Positions 34,664-46,342 of a stretch of DNA of 64,000 bases are shown one piece after another. The notes beneath the pieces were generated by a model that saw nothing but the letters and a program-made list of their open reading frames with translations, did not search any database and was not told where the DNA came from. The translations under genes were made by a program, and so were the position numbers. Location of the stretch: NCBI RefSeq assembly GCF_024398035.1, contig NZ_CP073748.1, positions 1,773,520 to 1,837,519 of the forward strand. Direction: 5' to 3'. The stretch's first letter is position 1. Each line of letters starts with the position of its first letter. This stretch comes from Kordiimonas sp. SCSIO 12603. Lineage in GTDB: Bacteria > Pseudomonadota > Alphaproteobacteria > Sphingomonadales > Kordiimonadaceae.

Positions 34664-35434
34664 TTATTTACCGTCTTCGTCGGATGTTTCATCATCATCA
34701 AGTTCATCAAATAGATCATCGTCCTCTGATGGAGGGTTGCCATCATGGATTTCAAACAGGCGATTCTGACGATATGCCGAACGCATTAGTTCATACCCAT
34801 TTTCATCTTCATAAATGGAATTAATTACGTTATGAGCACGTGCGCGCTGATCAAGCGCATCTACGCCAGTACGTGTCAGGTTCAGGCCTTTCACATTAAG
34901 TTTTGCGATACCGATTGTAACGGGATCTGCAAAAACATAGGTGCCGAAACCGATTGCATCTCTACCATTTGATGGACCTACAAATGGGATGATGAAATAT
35001 GGGCCATCACCAACACCCCAAGCTGCTAGCGTTTGGCCAAGGTCTTCTGAGTGGTATGGAATGCCCATACTTTCAGAAATTTTGAAAATACCGCCGAGAC
35101 CAATTGTTGTGTTTACAACTAAACGGCTCAGTGTTGTGCCTGCACGCTTAAACTTAAACTGAAGAATGTCATTCACCAAAACCCAAGGTTCGCGAAGGTT
35201 GCGCATAATATTGCTTATACCTTGACGTGGTGGCTCTGGGATAACTGTCTGGTAAACGGAGGCAACAGGGCGATAGATGTTTTGATCAACAGCCTTATTG
35301 AAACCATAAGCCGCACGGTTATAGCCTTCCCATGGGTCATTCGGATCAGTCGTTCCTTGGGTGGAAGCACAAGCGCTGGTGAGAGCGATTAATGCAGCGG
35401 CAGCCAACTTTTTAGGGGAAAAAATAGTGGGCAT
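34664..35434 (-). CDS. mlaA: MlaA (VacJ) family outer-membrane lipoprotein
   Basis: A 256-residue lipoprotein. The start at 35434 follows a GAGGAA ribosome binding site, five codons inside the longest frame. The signal peptide ends in a lipobox with Cys in LTSACAS (about residue 21). The MlaA domain shows DPWEGYNRAAYGFNKAVDQ, PPRQGISNIMRNLREPWVLVNDILQ, VNTTIGLGGIFKISESMGI and GPYFIIPFVGPSNGRDAIG. It would remove mislocalised phospholipids from the outer leaflet and pass them to the Mla system. The acidic C-terminal tail (DDDLFDELDDDETSDEDGK) is an unusual addition. Other mla genes are not in the window. Confidence 0.93.
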   Translation of the reverse strand: MPTIFSPKKLAAAALIALTSACASTQGTTDPNDPWEGYNRAAYGFNKAVDQNIYRPVASVYQTVIPEPPRQGISNIMRNLREPWVLVNDILQFKFKRAGTTLSRLVVNTTIGLGGIFKISESMGIPYHSEDLGQTLAAWGVGDGPYFIIPFVGPSNGRDAIGFGTYVFADPVTIGIAKLNVKGLNLTRTGVDALDQRARAHNVINSIYEDENGYELMRSAYRQNRLFEIHDGNPPSEDDDLFDELDDDETSDEDGK

Positions 35435-35610
35435 AGTTTCCTCATACATTCTTCATATATTTATCGATACTTAAAACAGGTGCAGTAGCCGTACAATATG
35501 GCTAAGGTGTGACGCACTTTAAAGTCTCTTTATCATCCTTTGACGAAAAGCTTCATTCACAAAAAGATGAAGTGTGGTTAATGGATAGTTAATAAAATAA
35601 AGCTTTACTT

Positions 35611-35630
35611 ATATAAAGAAACCTTTATAT
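35611..35630. promoter_or_regulatory. Inverted repeat upstream of the ArsR-methyltransferase / metF operon
   Basis: ATATAAAG-AAAC-CTTTATAT is a perfect 8-bp inverted repeat with a 4-base spacer, ending 29 bases before the start codon at 35660. Its position suits an operator for the winged-helix regulator encoded by the first gene. Confidence 0.5.
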
Positions 35631-35659
35631 TGATTCTTGTTGGAAAATGAGGGTCATGT

Positions 35660-36601
35660 ATGGAACTGCTTTTATCAGCTCTGCGAGCCGCGGCCGAGGC
35701 TACTCGCCTTAGGATATTGGCGTTGCTTGCTAAAGGTGAACTTACTGTTGGTGAGCTTGTTAATATTCTTGATCAAAGCCAGCCTCGAGTATCTCGTCAT
35801 TTAAAGCTTATGTGTGAAGCAGGTGTGCTTGATCGTTTTCAGGAAGGCACCACAGTTTTTTACCGTTTGGCAGACCAGGGTAAAAATGGTGCTTTGAATA
35901 AGGCCATTATTGATTTGGTGCCTTCGGAAGATCCCGAGTTTTCAAAAGATTTACTGGCACTTGCTGATATCCGTGAAGAGCGTTTTGAAAAGGCACAGTC
36001 TTATTTCAGGGAAAATGCAGCAAGTTGGGGCGAAATTCGTTCTCTTCATGTTGCAGAGGGGCAGGTTGAAGAAGCGCTGATAGAACTTCAGGGGAAAAAA
36101 CAGGTTTCCCGTCTGCTTGATGTTGGAACAGGTACAGGGCGGATGCTTGAATTATTCGCGCCTTACGCATCTCAAGGGCTAGGGCTGGATGTTTCCCGAG
36201 AAATGTTGGCGGTGGCACGTGGTAACCTTGCTAATAAAGGGCTTGAGAACAGCCAGGTTCGCCAAGGTGATATGTATGAACTGGGTGTTGGGGATGCTAG
36301 TCAGGATCTCGTGGTTTTTCATCAGGTGCTTCATTTCGCTGATGAGCCATCAAAAGCCATTAAGGAAGCTGCAAGAGCGTTGGCGCACAATGGTGAGCTG
36401 TTGATTGCAGATTTTGCACCACATCAGGAAGAATTTTTGCGTGAGGATCATGCGCACCGCAGGCTTGGTTTTGCGGAAGAGGAAATGATCCAAATGGGGG
36501 AACAGGCTGGGCTGGCCTGTAAAGCAGTGAAGCATCTGGATGGTGGTAAACTGCGCGTTACACTTTGGCAATTTGGGCAAGCATCATCAGGTGAGGAGTA
36601 G
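35660..36601 (+). CDS. ArsR-type regulator fused to a SAM-dependent methyltransferase
   Basis: A 313-residue two-domain protein. The N-terminal ArsR/SmtB winged helix (about 1-85) has the recognition-helix region LDQSQPRVSRHLKLMCEAGVL; no metal-binding Cys pair is evident. The C-terminal Rossmann methyltransferase (about 125-300) has the AdoMet motif LLDVGTGTGRMLELF and a later MLAVARGNL and DLVVFHQVLHF. It is first in the operon with metF and the two metH genes, so it is likely to sense AdoMet or S-adenosylhomocysteine through the methyltransferase domain and control methionine synthesis. Whether it methylates anything is unknown. It is followed after 4 bases by metF. Confidence 0.87.
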   Translation: MELLLSALRAAAEATRLRILALLAKGELTVGELVNILDQSQPRVSRHLKLMCEAGVLDRFQEGTTVFYRLADQGKNGALNKAIIDLVPSEDPEFSKDLLALADIREERFEKAQSYFRENAASWGEIRSLHVAEGQVEEALIELQGKKQVSRLLDVGTGTGRMLELFAPYASQGLGLDVSREMLAVARGNLANKGLENSQVRQGDMYELGVGDASQDLVVFHQVLHFADEPSKAIKEAARALAHNGELLIADFAPHQEEFLREDHAHRRLGFAEEEMIQMGEQAGLACKAVKHLDGGKLRVTLWQFGQASSGEE

Positions 36602-36605
36602 GCCA

Positions 36606-37526
36606 GTGGCCCCTATTAATGACCCATACGGACGTGCGAGTTCGCTTTTCGCTGAACCCGTGAAAGACGTGAATGTTTCTTTTGAATTTTTTCCACCTAA
36701 AACGGAGAAAATGGAAGAAACATTATGGGCTTCTGTGAAAAAACTTGAGGAACTTAACCCAAGCTTTGTTTCCGTTACATATGGTGCAGGCGGTTCTACT
36801 CGTGAGCGTACCCACAAAACAGTGAAACGTATTCTTGATGAAACATCTCTAAAGCCGGCAGCCCATCTCACTTGTGTTGGTGCGTCCAAAAGTGAAGTGG
36901 ATGAAGTTATTCAGGACTATTGGGATGCTGGTGTTCGTCATATTGTGGCGCTGCGTGGTGACCCGGAAGAAGGTGCTGATAAATATGTGCCGCATCCAGA
37001 TGGATACCAAAACGCAGCGGACCTTATTTCAGGCATCAAGAAAATTGGTGATTTTGATATCTCCGTTGGAGCTTACCCTGAAATCCACCCGGATAGTCCC
37101 AACTTGGCGGCTGATCTTGATAATTTGAAACGTAAAATTGATGCTGGTGCTACGCGTGCGATCACCCAGTTTTTCTTCGAAGCTGATAGCTATTTCCGTT
37201 TTGTGGATCACTGCCAATCTTTCGGGATAGATGTGCCGATCGTGCCTGGCATTCTACCAGTAACAAATTTCAAAACACTGAAGAACTTTGCTGGTGCATG
37301 CGGGGCAAACGTTCCAGCATGGCTTGGTGATATTTTTGAAGGGCTTGATGATCGCCCGCAAACCAGAAACCTAGTAGCTGCGAGTGTAGCCAGTGAGATG
37401 TGCCGCCGCCTATATGCTGGCGGTGTGAGAGATTTCCATTTCTACACACTTAATCGCGCAGAACTAACATACGCTATATGCCATATGCTGGGGCTTAGGC
37501 CTCCAGTTGGGTCAGGAACTGAATAA
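36606..37526 (+). CDS. metF: 5,10-methylenetetrahydrofolate reductase
   Basis: A 306-residue flavoprotein starting at the GTG at 36606, 7 bases after a GAGGAG ribosome binding site. Key stretches: [15 protein letters not shown] (residues about 22-36, containing the catalytic Glu), [36 protein letters not shown] and [17 protein letters not shown]. It reduces 5,10-methylene-THF to 5-methyl-THF, the methyl donor for MetH. Its stop codon overlaps the ATG of the homocysteine-methyltransferase gene by one base, so the two should be coupled. Confidence 0.95.
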   Translation: MAPINDPYGRASSLFAEPVKDVNVSFEFFPPKTEKMEETLWASVKKLEELNPSFVSVTYGAGGSTRERTHKTVKRILDETSLKPAAHLTCVGASKSEVDEVIQDYWDAGVRHIVALRGDPEEGADKYVPHPDGYQNAADLISGIKKIGDFDISVGAYPEIHPDSPNLAADLDNLKRKIDAGATRAITQFFFEADSYFRFVDHCQSFGIDVPIVPGILPVTNFKTLKNFAGACGANVPAWLGDIFEGLDDRPQTRNLVAASVASEMCRRLYAGGVRDFHFYTLNRAELTYAICHMLGLRPPVGSGTE

Positions 37527-38599
37527 TGAGTAAAGTAACAGAAACACTTACGAAGCTTGCTAAAGAACGTATTCTTATAATGGATGGTGCCATGGGCACA
37601 ATGATCCAGAAGGAAGGGCTTGAGGAAGCAGATTATCGTGGTGAACGCTTTAAAGATTATCATCTTGATCTGAAAGGTAATAACGACCTGCTCGTTATCA
37701 CAAAGCCTGATGTGATTGCGAAAATTCACGGTGAGTTCTTAGCTGCCGGCGCTGATATTATTGAAACCGATACCTTTAACGCCACAAGCGTTTCTATGGC
37801 AGACTATGATATGCAGTCGCTTGCCAAAGAAATTAACGTTGAGGGCGCGAAGCTTGCACGCCGTGTAGCGGATGAGTGGACTGCTAAAACCCCAGAAAAA
37901 CCTCGTTTTGTAGCAGGCTCTATCGGGCCAATGAATCAGTCGCTTTCCGTATCACCAGATGTGAATAACCCAGGGTACCGTTCTGTTACCTTTGATGAGG
38001 TGGCTGCTGCTTATAAAGAGCAGATTGAAGGTTTGATTGAAGGCGGTGTGGATATCATTCTTATTGAAACAGTGTTTGATACCTTGAATTCAAAAGCTGC
38101 TATTTTCGCGACAGAAGAAGTGTTCGAAGAACAAGGCGTTCGCCTGCCGATGATGCTTTCCTGCACAATCACGGACATGTCTGGCAGGAACCTTTCAGGG
38201 CAGACTATAGAAGCTTACTGGAACAGTGTTCGTCATGCAAAACCGTGGTCTATTGGCCTTAACTGTGCCTTTGGCGCAGAGCAACTAAGGCCACATGCGG
38301 TAACTATTTCAGATATCGCCGATACACTAGTGTGCGTGTATCCGAATGCAGGTCTGCCAAACGAGATGGGTGAGTATGATGAAACGCCTGAGATTACGGG
38401 CGGTTTGCTTGGTGGATGGGCTGAAGAAGGTTTGTTGAACATCACTGGCGGGTGTTGCGGCACTACACCGGATCATATTGCAGCTATCGCGAAGGCGGTG
38501 GAAGGTAAAGCCCCGCGCAAGGTACCGGTATTTGAACCTGTTATGAAACTTTCAGGTATTGATCCTGTTAAAATTAACTGCATGGAACCAGCTGAGTAA
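37526..38599 (+). CDS. metH: Methionine synthase, homocysteine-binding module (split MetH)
   Basis: A 357-residue protein equal to the N-terminal module of MetH. It starts [28 protein letters not shown] and carries the zinc ligands C247 ([10 protein letters not shown]) and C310/C311 ([11 protein letters not shown]). It activates homocysteine as a zinc thiolate for methylation by methylcobalamin on the partner protein. In E. coli this module is fused to the rest of MetH (about 1227 residues); here a stop codon and a 5-base gap separate it from the gene at 38605, and the sum of both lengths (1232) matches the fused enzyme. Confidence 0.93.
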   Translation: MSKVTETLTKLAKERILIMDGAMGTMIQKEGLEEADYRGERFKDYHLDLKGNNDLLVITKPDVIAKIHGEFLAAGADIIETDTFNATSVSMADYDMQSLAKEINVEGAKLARRVADEWTAKTPEKPRFVAGSIGPMNQSLSVSPDVNNPGYRSVTFDEVAAAYKEQIEGLIEGGVDIILIETVFDTLNSKAAIFATEEVFEEQGVRLPMMLSCTITDMSGRNLSGQTIEAYWNSVRHAKPWSIGLNCAFGAEQLRPHAVTISDIADTLVCVYPNAGLPNEMGEYDETPEITGGLLGGWAEEGLLNITGGCCGTTPDHIAAIAKAVEGKAPRKVPVFEPVMKLSGIDPVKINCMEPAE

Positions 38600-38604
38600 C
38601 CGTT

Positions 38605-41232
<2,628 letters not shown>

Positions 41233-41236
41233 ATTC

Positions 41237-41268
41237 AAAAAAGCCGCTTCATATTGGAGCGGCTTTTT
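41237..41268 (+). terminator. Terminator of the methionine operon
   Basis: AAAAAGCCGCT / AGCGGCTTTTT stem with a 9-base loop, right after the metH stop codon. The A/T symmetry lets it act for the convergent glycosyltransferase gene too. Confidence 0.87.
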
Positions 41269-41270
41269 GT

Positions 41271-42314
41271 TTAAGGCTTTAACTCTGGAAAATCTTTGAA
41301 CAGGCGTTCATTAATCATGTGCCGGTTTTTCCATAGGTGCTGGTACCACTCTACGCGTTTATGAGCGTGCTGCATAAGCATGCGACTGCTGGTCACATAG
41401 TGTTTCGCGTTGCGGCCTAGCATTTCGCGGAAATTTTTGTCCTTTACCAAGCGGCGAAAGCCGTTTTCCCACTCTTTTGGCGTTCTGGCTATAAGGCCGG
41501 TTTGCTCATGGCGAATGGTATCTGCGTAAACGGTTGGGCTTGCAATCATAGCTGCCCCTCCTGACGAAGCTTCAAGGAATTTTATGTCGCTTTTGTACTG
41601 ATTGAACACAGTATCATCGAGTGGAGTTAATACGATGTCGCAGCTGTTGATAATGCGGAGATATTCATCATATTGGACAAGTGGACTGAATTTCTTCTTT
41701 GGGCTTTCGATAGCATCGAAAAACTCTTTATCAAACAGAATAATCGGTTCAATTTCAGGATGTTCAGCTATAATCTTATTATATACTTTGATAAGAGGTT
41801 TCCATGCGTTCTTCCGGTTTAGAGCGCCAAAGAAAACCCGGATACTATCCTGCGATTTAGGTACAGGAGCAGGCATACGCATTAGCTGGTTTTCAAAAAG
41901 TGCTACCTCGCTATTGTGGGCGAGAAATGCGTCAGCCAGTGGTTTTGTGCTGCACTGAACACCATGACACATCTGGAAACGTACCCAATCAAGCGATGCA
42001 GCACGCTTTGCTGCGTTAAAAGGGTTTTCGGGATAGTCATCATATTCTACCACAAATAACCAATCTTTCTCTATGCAGCTTTTTACAGCCTTAGGCCAAT
42101 CGGTTTTGCTAAGGAACGAGCGCTGCAGTACTAGTACCTTTGGTTCTTCGCGGGGAACATTGCTGATGAATTTCAGAGCGTTTTCATTCAACTGTACATT
42201 TGCGCCTAATTGCCTAAGTGCCTCAACTGGCTGACCAACACGAACATCCATCGCCGTTACCGCATATGCACAGAAGGAGATATGGATGTTGTTATTATAA
42301 TCGCTTGAGTACAT
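41271..42314 (-). CDS. Glycosyltransferase-like protein (GT4/CgeB type)
   Basis: A 347-residue cytosolic protein. The C-terminal half has the GT-B features of retaining glycosyltransferases: DIVLTPLDDTVFNQYKSDIKFLEASSGGAAMIASPTVY, with the sugar-nucleotide-binding loop around SDIKFLEASSGGAA, and the following helix with VYADTIRHEQTGLIA. The N-terminal half is more divergent (NIHISFCAYAVTAMDVRVGQP). No membrane segments. Donor and acceptor are unknown. A GGGGGAA ribosome binding site precedes the ATG at 42314. It is a lone gene, not in a polysaccharide cluster. Confidence 0.72.
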   Translation of the reverse strand: MYSSDYNNNIHISFCAYAVTAMDVRVGQPVEALRQLGANVQLNENALKFISNVPREEPKVLVLQRSFLSKTDWPKAVKSCIEKDWLFVVEYDDYPENPFNAAKRAASLDWVRFQMCHGVQCSTKPLADAFLAHNSEVALFENQLMRMPAPVPKSQDSIRVFFGALNRKNAWKPLIKVYNKIIAEHPEIEPIILFDKEFFDAIESPKKKFSPLVQYDEYLRIINSCDIVLTPLDDTVFNQYKSDIKFLEASSGGAAMIASPTVYADTIRHEQTGLIARTPKEWENGFRRLVKDKNFREMLGRNAKHYVTSSRMLMQHAHKRVEWYQHLWKNRHMINERLFKDFPELKP

Positions 42315-42408
42315 GTATAAAATTCCCCCGGAAAACCAGCGGCACCTTACACGGAGAAAAACTAGCCGCCAAGGTACAATTCACAGCCTGGGAAACCTCT
42401 TCTATTTT

Positions 42409-43245
42409 TTACTGTGTCTTTCTGATTATCCAGTCGGTCACGGTATTAAATGTTTCGGTCATGTTATTGTGCCCTAGGTTTGAGAATAGAGCATATTCAT
42501 AAGGCTTGCCTGTGTGGATCAATTTTTTCAGACGTGATACTGAGAGATCAATTGGGACGCTGCCGTCTTGTTCACCGAATACCCAAAGTCCAGGAATGTT
42601 AAGGTGTGCTAAATTGTCAGAGGGATTGCTATCTGTACCAAGGAAATCAGGCCAGATGTATTCGCTGGTTCTGGCATTTAATGCCTCTGCGTAACTAGGT
42701 ACACGCTTACTATCTAAATCGCGTGTGTACTTGCTGTAGATATCTTCTTCGCTGACTTTGCAAACTGGCCCGCTCCACAGCACCATAAAATCCACATCGC
42801 CGGCTTTTTCAGCGGCAATAGGCACAATCCAGCCTGCTTGGCTTATCCCGGTTAGGCCCGTGGGGGCAGTGTTGGTTTTTGGGTGTGCTTGAACTGCCTT
42901 TAGTGCGGCGGCAGCATCATCTGCAAGCAAGGCAATGTTTGGCCCGCTTACGCTTTGGTTACTTTCATAGAAGCCGCCAGATTTACCTGCTCCGCGTTTA
43001 TCATAAACGAGTGCGGCAATGCCGGTATCAGCAAAACGTTTGGCCCAGTGCAGGCTCCGAGTTTGTTTACCTGAGCCATGAACAAATACAACAGCAGCTT
43101 TTATGGGTTTATCGGTGGGCAACACCAGCGAACCAGAAAGCTGTATGTCATGGCTGGGGAATGTGATTTCTTCAATGAGATAATCATCAGCATAGATTGG
43201 CGCGCTAAAGAACAGCATTACAGCTGCAAGCAGAAGCTTTTTCAT
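42409..43245 (-). CDS. Secreted alpha/beta hydrolase
   Basis: A 278-residue protein from one of two adjacent ATGs (43248 or 43245), both after a GAGGA ribosome binding site. A signal peptide (MKKLLLAAVMLFFSAPIYA) is followed by the alpha/beta-hydrolase fold: oxyanion HGSGKQTR, nucleophile Ser in GISQAGW, acid Asp in GEQDGSVP and the catalytic His in NLGHNNM. It resembles the S9/dienelactone-hydrolase-like esterases. The substrate is unknown; it acts in the periplasm or outside. Confidence 0.82.
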   Translation of the reverse strand: MKKLLLAAVMLFFSAPIYADDYLIEEITFPSHDIQLSGSLVLPTDKPIKAAVVFVHGSGKQTRSLHWAKRFADTGIAALVYDKRGAGKSGGFYESNQSVSGPNIALLADDAAAALKAVQAHPKTNTAPTGLTGISQAGWIVPIAAEKAGDVDFMVLWSGPVCKVSEEDIYSKYTRDLDSKRVPSYAEALNARTSEYIWPDFLGTDSNPSDNLAHLNIPGLWVFGEQDGSVPIDLSVSRLKKLIHTGKPYEYALFSNLGHNNMTETFNTVTDWIIRKTQ

Positions 43246-43383
43246 CATTATATCCTCGCTATATTTTATATTTTTATAAAACCAGCTTAAAGACTGAGTT
43301 GAAAAGCTCAACTATGAATTTGAATAGATGTCTAAGCACACTACAGCTAAGTGCAAATTATCGAGGATAGTTTCTTAGGAAAG

Positions 43384-43459
<76 letters not shown>

Positions 43460-43488
43460 ATGCTTGAATAAGCATCTCTGTTTCAGGA

Positions 43489-43564
43489 TGGTGCCCGCAC
43501 ACGGACTCGAACCGCGGGCCTGATGATTACAAATCAACTGCTCTACCAACTGAGCTATACGGGC
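43489..43564 (-). tRNA. tRNA-Thr (anticodon TGT), copy 2
   Basis: A 76-base tRNA gene with encoded CCA, 29 bases upstream (in transcription) of copy 1. It has the same acceptor, D and anticodon arms; it differs from copy 1 in the variable loop (AGGCC versus AGGTC) and the T-loop (TTCGAGT versus TTCAAGT). Confidence 0.92.
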
Positions 43565-43808
43565 ATGTAACCATCCCAAACAGGGTGCTTCCTGCGGAAG
43601 CGAGCTAGGGTATAATCCGAACATTTCCTATGCGCAAGAGAAAACGTCAAAAAAATTACACTAATATTGTCTCATCAAACAAGGCGGGCGGATTTCCTTA
43701 AGTTTTGTGAGGTTTAGAGGCAAAAAATCTGTCTGAATGAAAGCATGAATAGCCAGAACACAAAGGTGAAAAATACCTTGTGTGGGTTTAAGGATTGAAT
43801 CAACCGTC

Positions 43809-45038
43809 TCAGCTGTTGGATTTTAGGTATTTTATAGCACCGTGGGCTGCTTGCCTGCCTTGTGCCATGCAGGCCGTTAGAAGGTAACCACCAGTAGGCG
43901 CATCCCAATCCAGCATTTCTCCAGCACAGAAAGTGCCAGGTATAGCTTTCAACATTAGATCTTTATCCACACTGTTCCACATCACACCGCCAGCTGTACT
44001 GATAGCCTCTTCGATAGGTCGGGGGGCCTCAAGTTGAATGGGGAGGGCTTTAATAGCGGCAGCTAATAATGCTGGATCGTTTCGGGTGGTTTCATCCAGA
44101 CATTCACGTATCAATGCAGCTTTAACACCGCTGAGGCCGGTTGTGCGTTTGAGGTGTGTGGAAAAGCTTTTTTTTCCCTTAGGCTTGCTGAGTGAAGCTC
44201 TTAAGCGTTCGAGACTGCGGTCTGGTGTTAGGTCTAATGTTAAAACCGCTGGCTGTGCACTAGAGGTAATAGCTCTGCGGATATGGGAAGAAAGAGCATA
44301 GATTGCGCTGCCTTCCAAACCGTATCCACTTATCACAAAATCGCCCTGAACCTGGTCGGGGCCAAAGCTTAAAATAGTATTCTTAATTGGTTCACCTGCA
44401 TTACGTTCCTTGAAGTGATCAGACCAGTTCACCTCGAAGCCACAGTTAGATGGCTGAAATTCAGTGGTATTTGCGCCATGTTGTTGGAGTTGCGGAAACC
44501 AACTGCCATCAGCACCAAGTTTAGGCCAACTGCTACCGCCAAGCGCGAGAATAGTAGCTTTTGCCTTTACATATTGGGGGGCTTCACTGGTGTTAAAATG
44601 GAGTGCTCCGTCGTTCCAGCCCTGCCAATGACAGCGTGTGTGAAGTGTCGTACCAAGGTTTTCCAGTTTTTTTAGCCACGCGCGTAGAAGTGGGGAGGCC
44701 TTCATAACCTTTGGGAACACTCTACCAGAGGAGCCAACGAAGGTTTCTGTACCCAGTTCGTCAGCCCAAACTCTCATATCACTGGGGGTAAAAGCTTTAA
44801 TTGCAAGTTTAATTTCTTCTGAGCCTTCTGAATAGCGTGTTAGAAATTTTTCTAGTGGCTCGCCGTGAGTGATATTAAGGCCAGACTTCCCAGCCATAAG
44901 GAATTTGCGGGCTGGCGTAGGCATGCGTTCAAAAATATGCGGTTTAAAGCCAACTTCAGCACAAACTTCTGCCGCCATAAGGCCTGCTGGGCCGCCGCCA
45001 ATAATAGCAATTTCGACTTCACTTGGCAGCGACGGCAT
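43809..45038 (-). CDS. FAD-dependent oxidoreductase, HI0933/YhiN family
   Basis: A 409-residue flavoprotein. The N-terminal dinucleotide-binding motif is EVEIAIIGGGPAGLMAAEVC (residues about 7-26), followed by RKFLMAGKSGLNITHGEP and the SSGRVFPKVMKAS segment typical of the HI0933-like family (short subgroup, about 400 residues). The C-terminal GTFCAGEMLDWDAPTGGYLLTACMAQG binds the flavin again. Proteins of this family are poorly characterised; some act as NAD(P)H:flavin or bile-acid-type reductases. It is a lone minus-strand gene. Confidence 0.87.
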   Translation of the reverse strand: MPSLPSEVEIAIIGGGPAGLMAAEVCAEVGFKPHIFERMPTPARKFLMAGKSGLNITHGEPLEKFLTRYSEGSEEIKLAIKAFTPSDMRVWADELGTETFVGSSGRVFPKVMKASPLLRAWLKKLENLGTTLHTRCHWQGWNDGALHFNTSEAPQYVKAKATILALGGSSWPKLGADGSWFPQLQQHGANTTEFQPSNCGFEVNWSDHFKERNAGEPIKNTILSFGPDQVQGDFVISGYGLEGSAIYALSSHIRRAITSSAQPAVLTLDLTPDRSLERLRASLSKPKGKKSFSTHLKRTTGLSGVKAALIRECLDETTRNDPALLAAAIKALPIQLEAPRPIEEAISTAGGVMWNSVDKDLMLKAIPGTFCAGEMLDWDAPTGGYLLTACMAQGRQAAHGAIKYLKSNS

Positions 45039-45051
45039 TTCTGTTTCCTGT

Positions 45052-45086
45052 CATTAGGGTGCGTTCAGGCGCACCCTAATGTTTTT
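45052..45086 (+). terminator. Perfect hairpin with T-tract, reading opposite to the flanking genes
   Basis: A 12-bp perfect stem (CATTAGGGTGCG / CGCACCCTAATG) with a TTCAGG loop is followed by TTTTT on the plus strand. Both neighbouring genes are on the minus strand, for which the hairpin has no T-tract. It might still act as the 3' end of the MacB-like operon or end an antisense transcript. Confidence 0.5.
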
Positions 45087-45109
45087 GCTTTCAGGCAGCA
45101 AGTGTTTGC

Positions 45110-46342
45110 TTATTCGGTCCTGAGTGCATCAATCGGATCAAGTTGGGATGCTCGACGGGCAGGGTAGAAACCAAAAAAAACGCCCACAAAGGCGGCTGCC
45201 CCAACAGCTATCAAAATTGTGGTACTTTTGATGAGTACAGGCCATTCGCCAAGTGAACCAATAAGCTCTGTTAGACCAAAGCCAATGCCAATACCAATCA
45301 CACTGCCTACAAGGCAGAGTACAACAGATTCCACTAGGAACTGATTTAGAATATCAATGCCCCTCGCACCTACAGCCATCCTGAGGCCAATTTCTTTGGT
45401 ACGTTCCGTTACCGATACCAGCATGATGTTCATGATGCCGATGCCGCCAACTACGAGAGAAATCGCAGCGGTCGCAGCAAGTAAAACGCCCAGTGTTCGT
45501 TGGGTAGCTGAACGAGCTTCAATAAACTCAGATAGATTTCTTACCGAAAAATTATCTTCTGAACCCGGTGAGATTTTGCGTTTGTCTCGCATCACATATT
45601 TAATTTCTTCTTCAGCTTCAGAGATATCAAACCCCGGATCGACCGTAAGAGATATTGAGCCAACAGAATTAACGGAAGCGCTAGATCTACGACCGCTTAC
45701 CCGCATTCGGTGAGTTGAAATAGGCACCATGACAATATCATCCTGGTCTTGACCCCAAGAAGATTGCCCTTTGCCTTTCAGGGTGCCAACCACAGTAAAA
45801 GGGATGTTTTTGATGCGGAAACGTTGGCCGATGGGATCATTACCACTGAAAAGTTCGTTAATGATGGTTTGGCCCACTAGAGCAACCTTGCCGCCCGTTT
45901 TTACCTCTCGTTCAGTAAAGTTTCGGCCTTCTTCGATTTCCCACTGGCGAACATCAATATAATCTGGGTGAATACCCGCAACTTCTGCCTGCCAGTTGGT
46001 GCCGGAAAATACCATAGCGCCACTTGAACGTAGATAGCCTGATACACCTTCAACAAAGTTTAGTTCCTTTAGTACTGAAACATCGGTTTCCGTCATCGGA
46101 GGGGCAGAACCGGCGCCGCCTCTTCGCCCACCAAAGAAACTGGAGCCCGGGCGTACCATCAGCATGTTAGTGCCAAGGCTGTTGATGCGTTCGTCAATTT
46201 GCTGTTGGGCACCATCTGAAATTGATACCATTACAATAACAGACGCGATGCCGATGATAATGCCGAGCATGGTTAATAAGCTGCGGAGTGCGTTCAGGCG
46301 CAGTGCAATAAACGCGATCTGGAAGCATTTGATAATACTCAT
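45110..46342 (-). CDS. MacB-type ABC transporter permease
   Basis: A 410-residue permease with the MacB/FtsX topology: one N-terminal transmembrane helix (about 17-45, starting ALNALRSLLTMLGIIIGIASVIVMVS), a large periplasmic domain of about 230 residues (containing LMVRPGSSFFGGRRGG), then three helices (about 285-310, 330-360, 375-400) with the conserved TERTKEIGLRMAVGARGIDILNQFL. It is the membrane part of a three-gene MacAB-like efflux system, with its start overlapping the ATPase stop by 4 bases. Unlike E. coli MacB the ATPase is a separate protein. Confidence 0.9.
   Translation of the reverse strand: MSIIKCFQIAFIALRLNALRSLLTMLGIIIGIASVIVMVSISDGAQQQIDERINSLGTNMLMVRPGSSFFGGRRGGAGSAPPMTETDVSVLKELNFVEGVSGYLRSSGAMVFSGTNWQAEVAGIHPDYIDVRQWEIEEGRNFTEREVKTGGKVALVGQTIINELFSGNDPIGQRFRIKNIPFTVVGTLKGKGQSSWGQDQDDIVMVPISTHRMRVSGRRSSASVNSVGSISLTVDPGFDISEAEEEIKYVMRDKRKISPGSEDNFSVRNLSEFIEARSATQRTLGVLLAATAAISLVVGGIGIMNIMLVSVTERTKEIGLRMAVGARGIDILNQFLVESVVLCLVGSVIGIGIGFGLTELIGSLGEWPVLIKSTTILIAVGAAAFVGVFFGFYPARRASQLDPIDALRTE

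Noticed and set aside
34372-34755. 127-codon minus-strand ORF as an intact gene
   Set aside because: Its first third is the out-of-frame 3' end of mlaA, and the rest is the PEP-CTERM remnant cut by a stop codon.
35435-35659. SAM or SAH riboswitch before the methionine operon
   Set aside because: I could not find the conserved stems of a known class; only the short inverted repeat at 35611 stands out.
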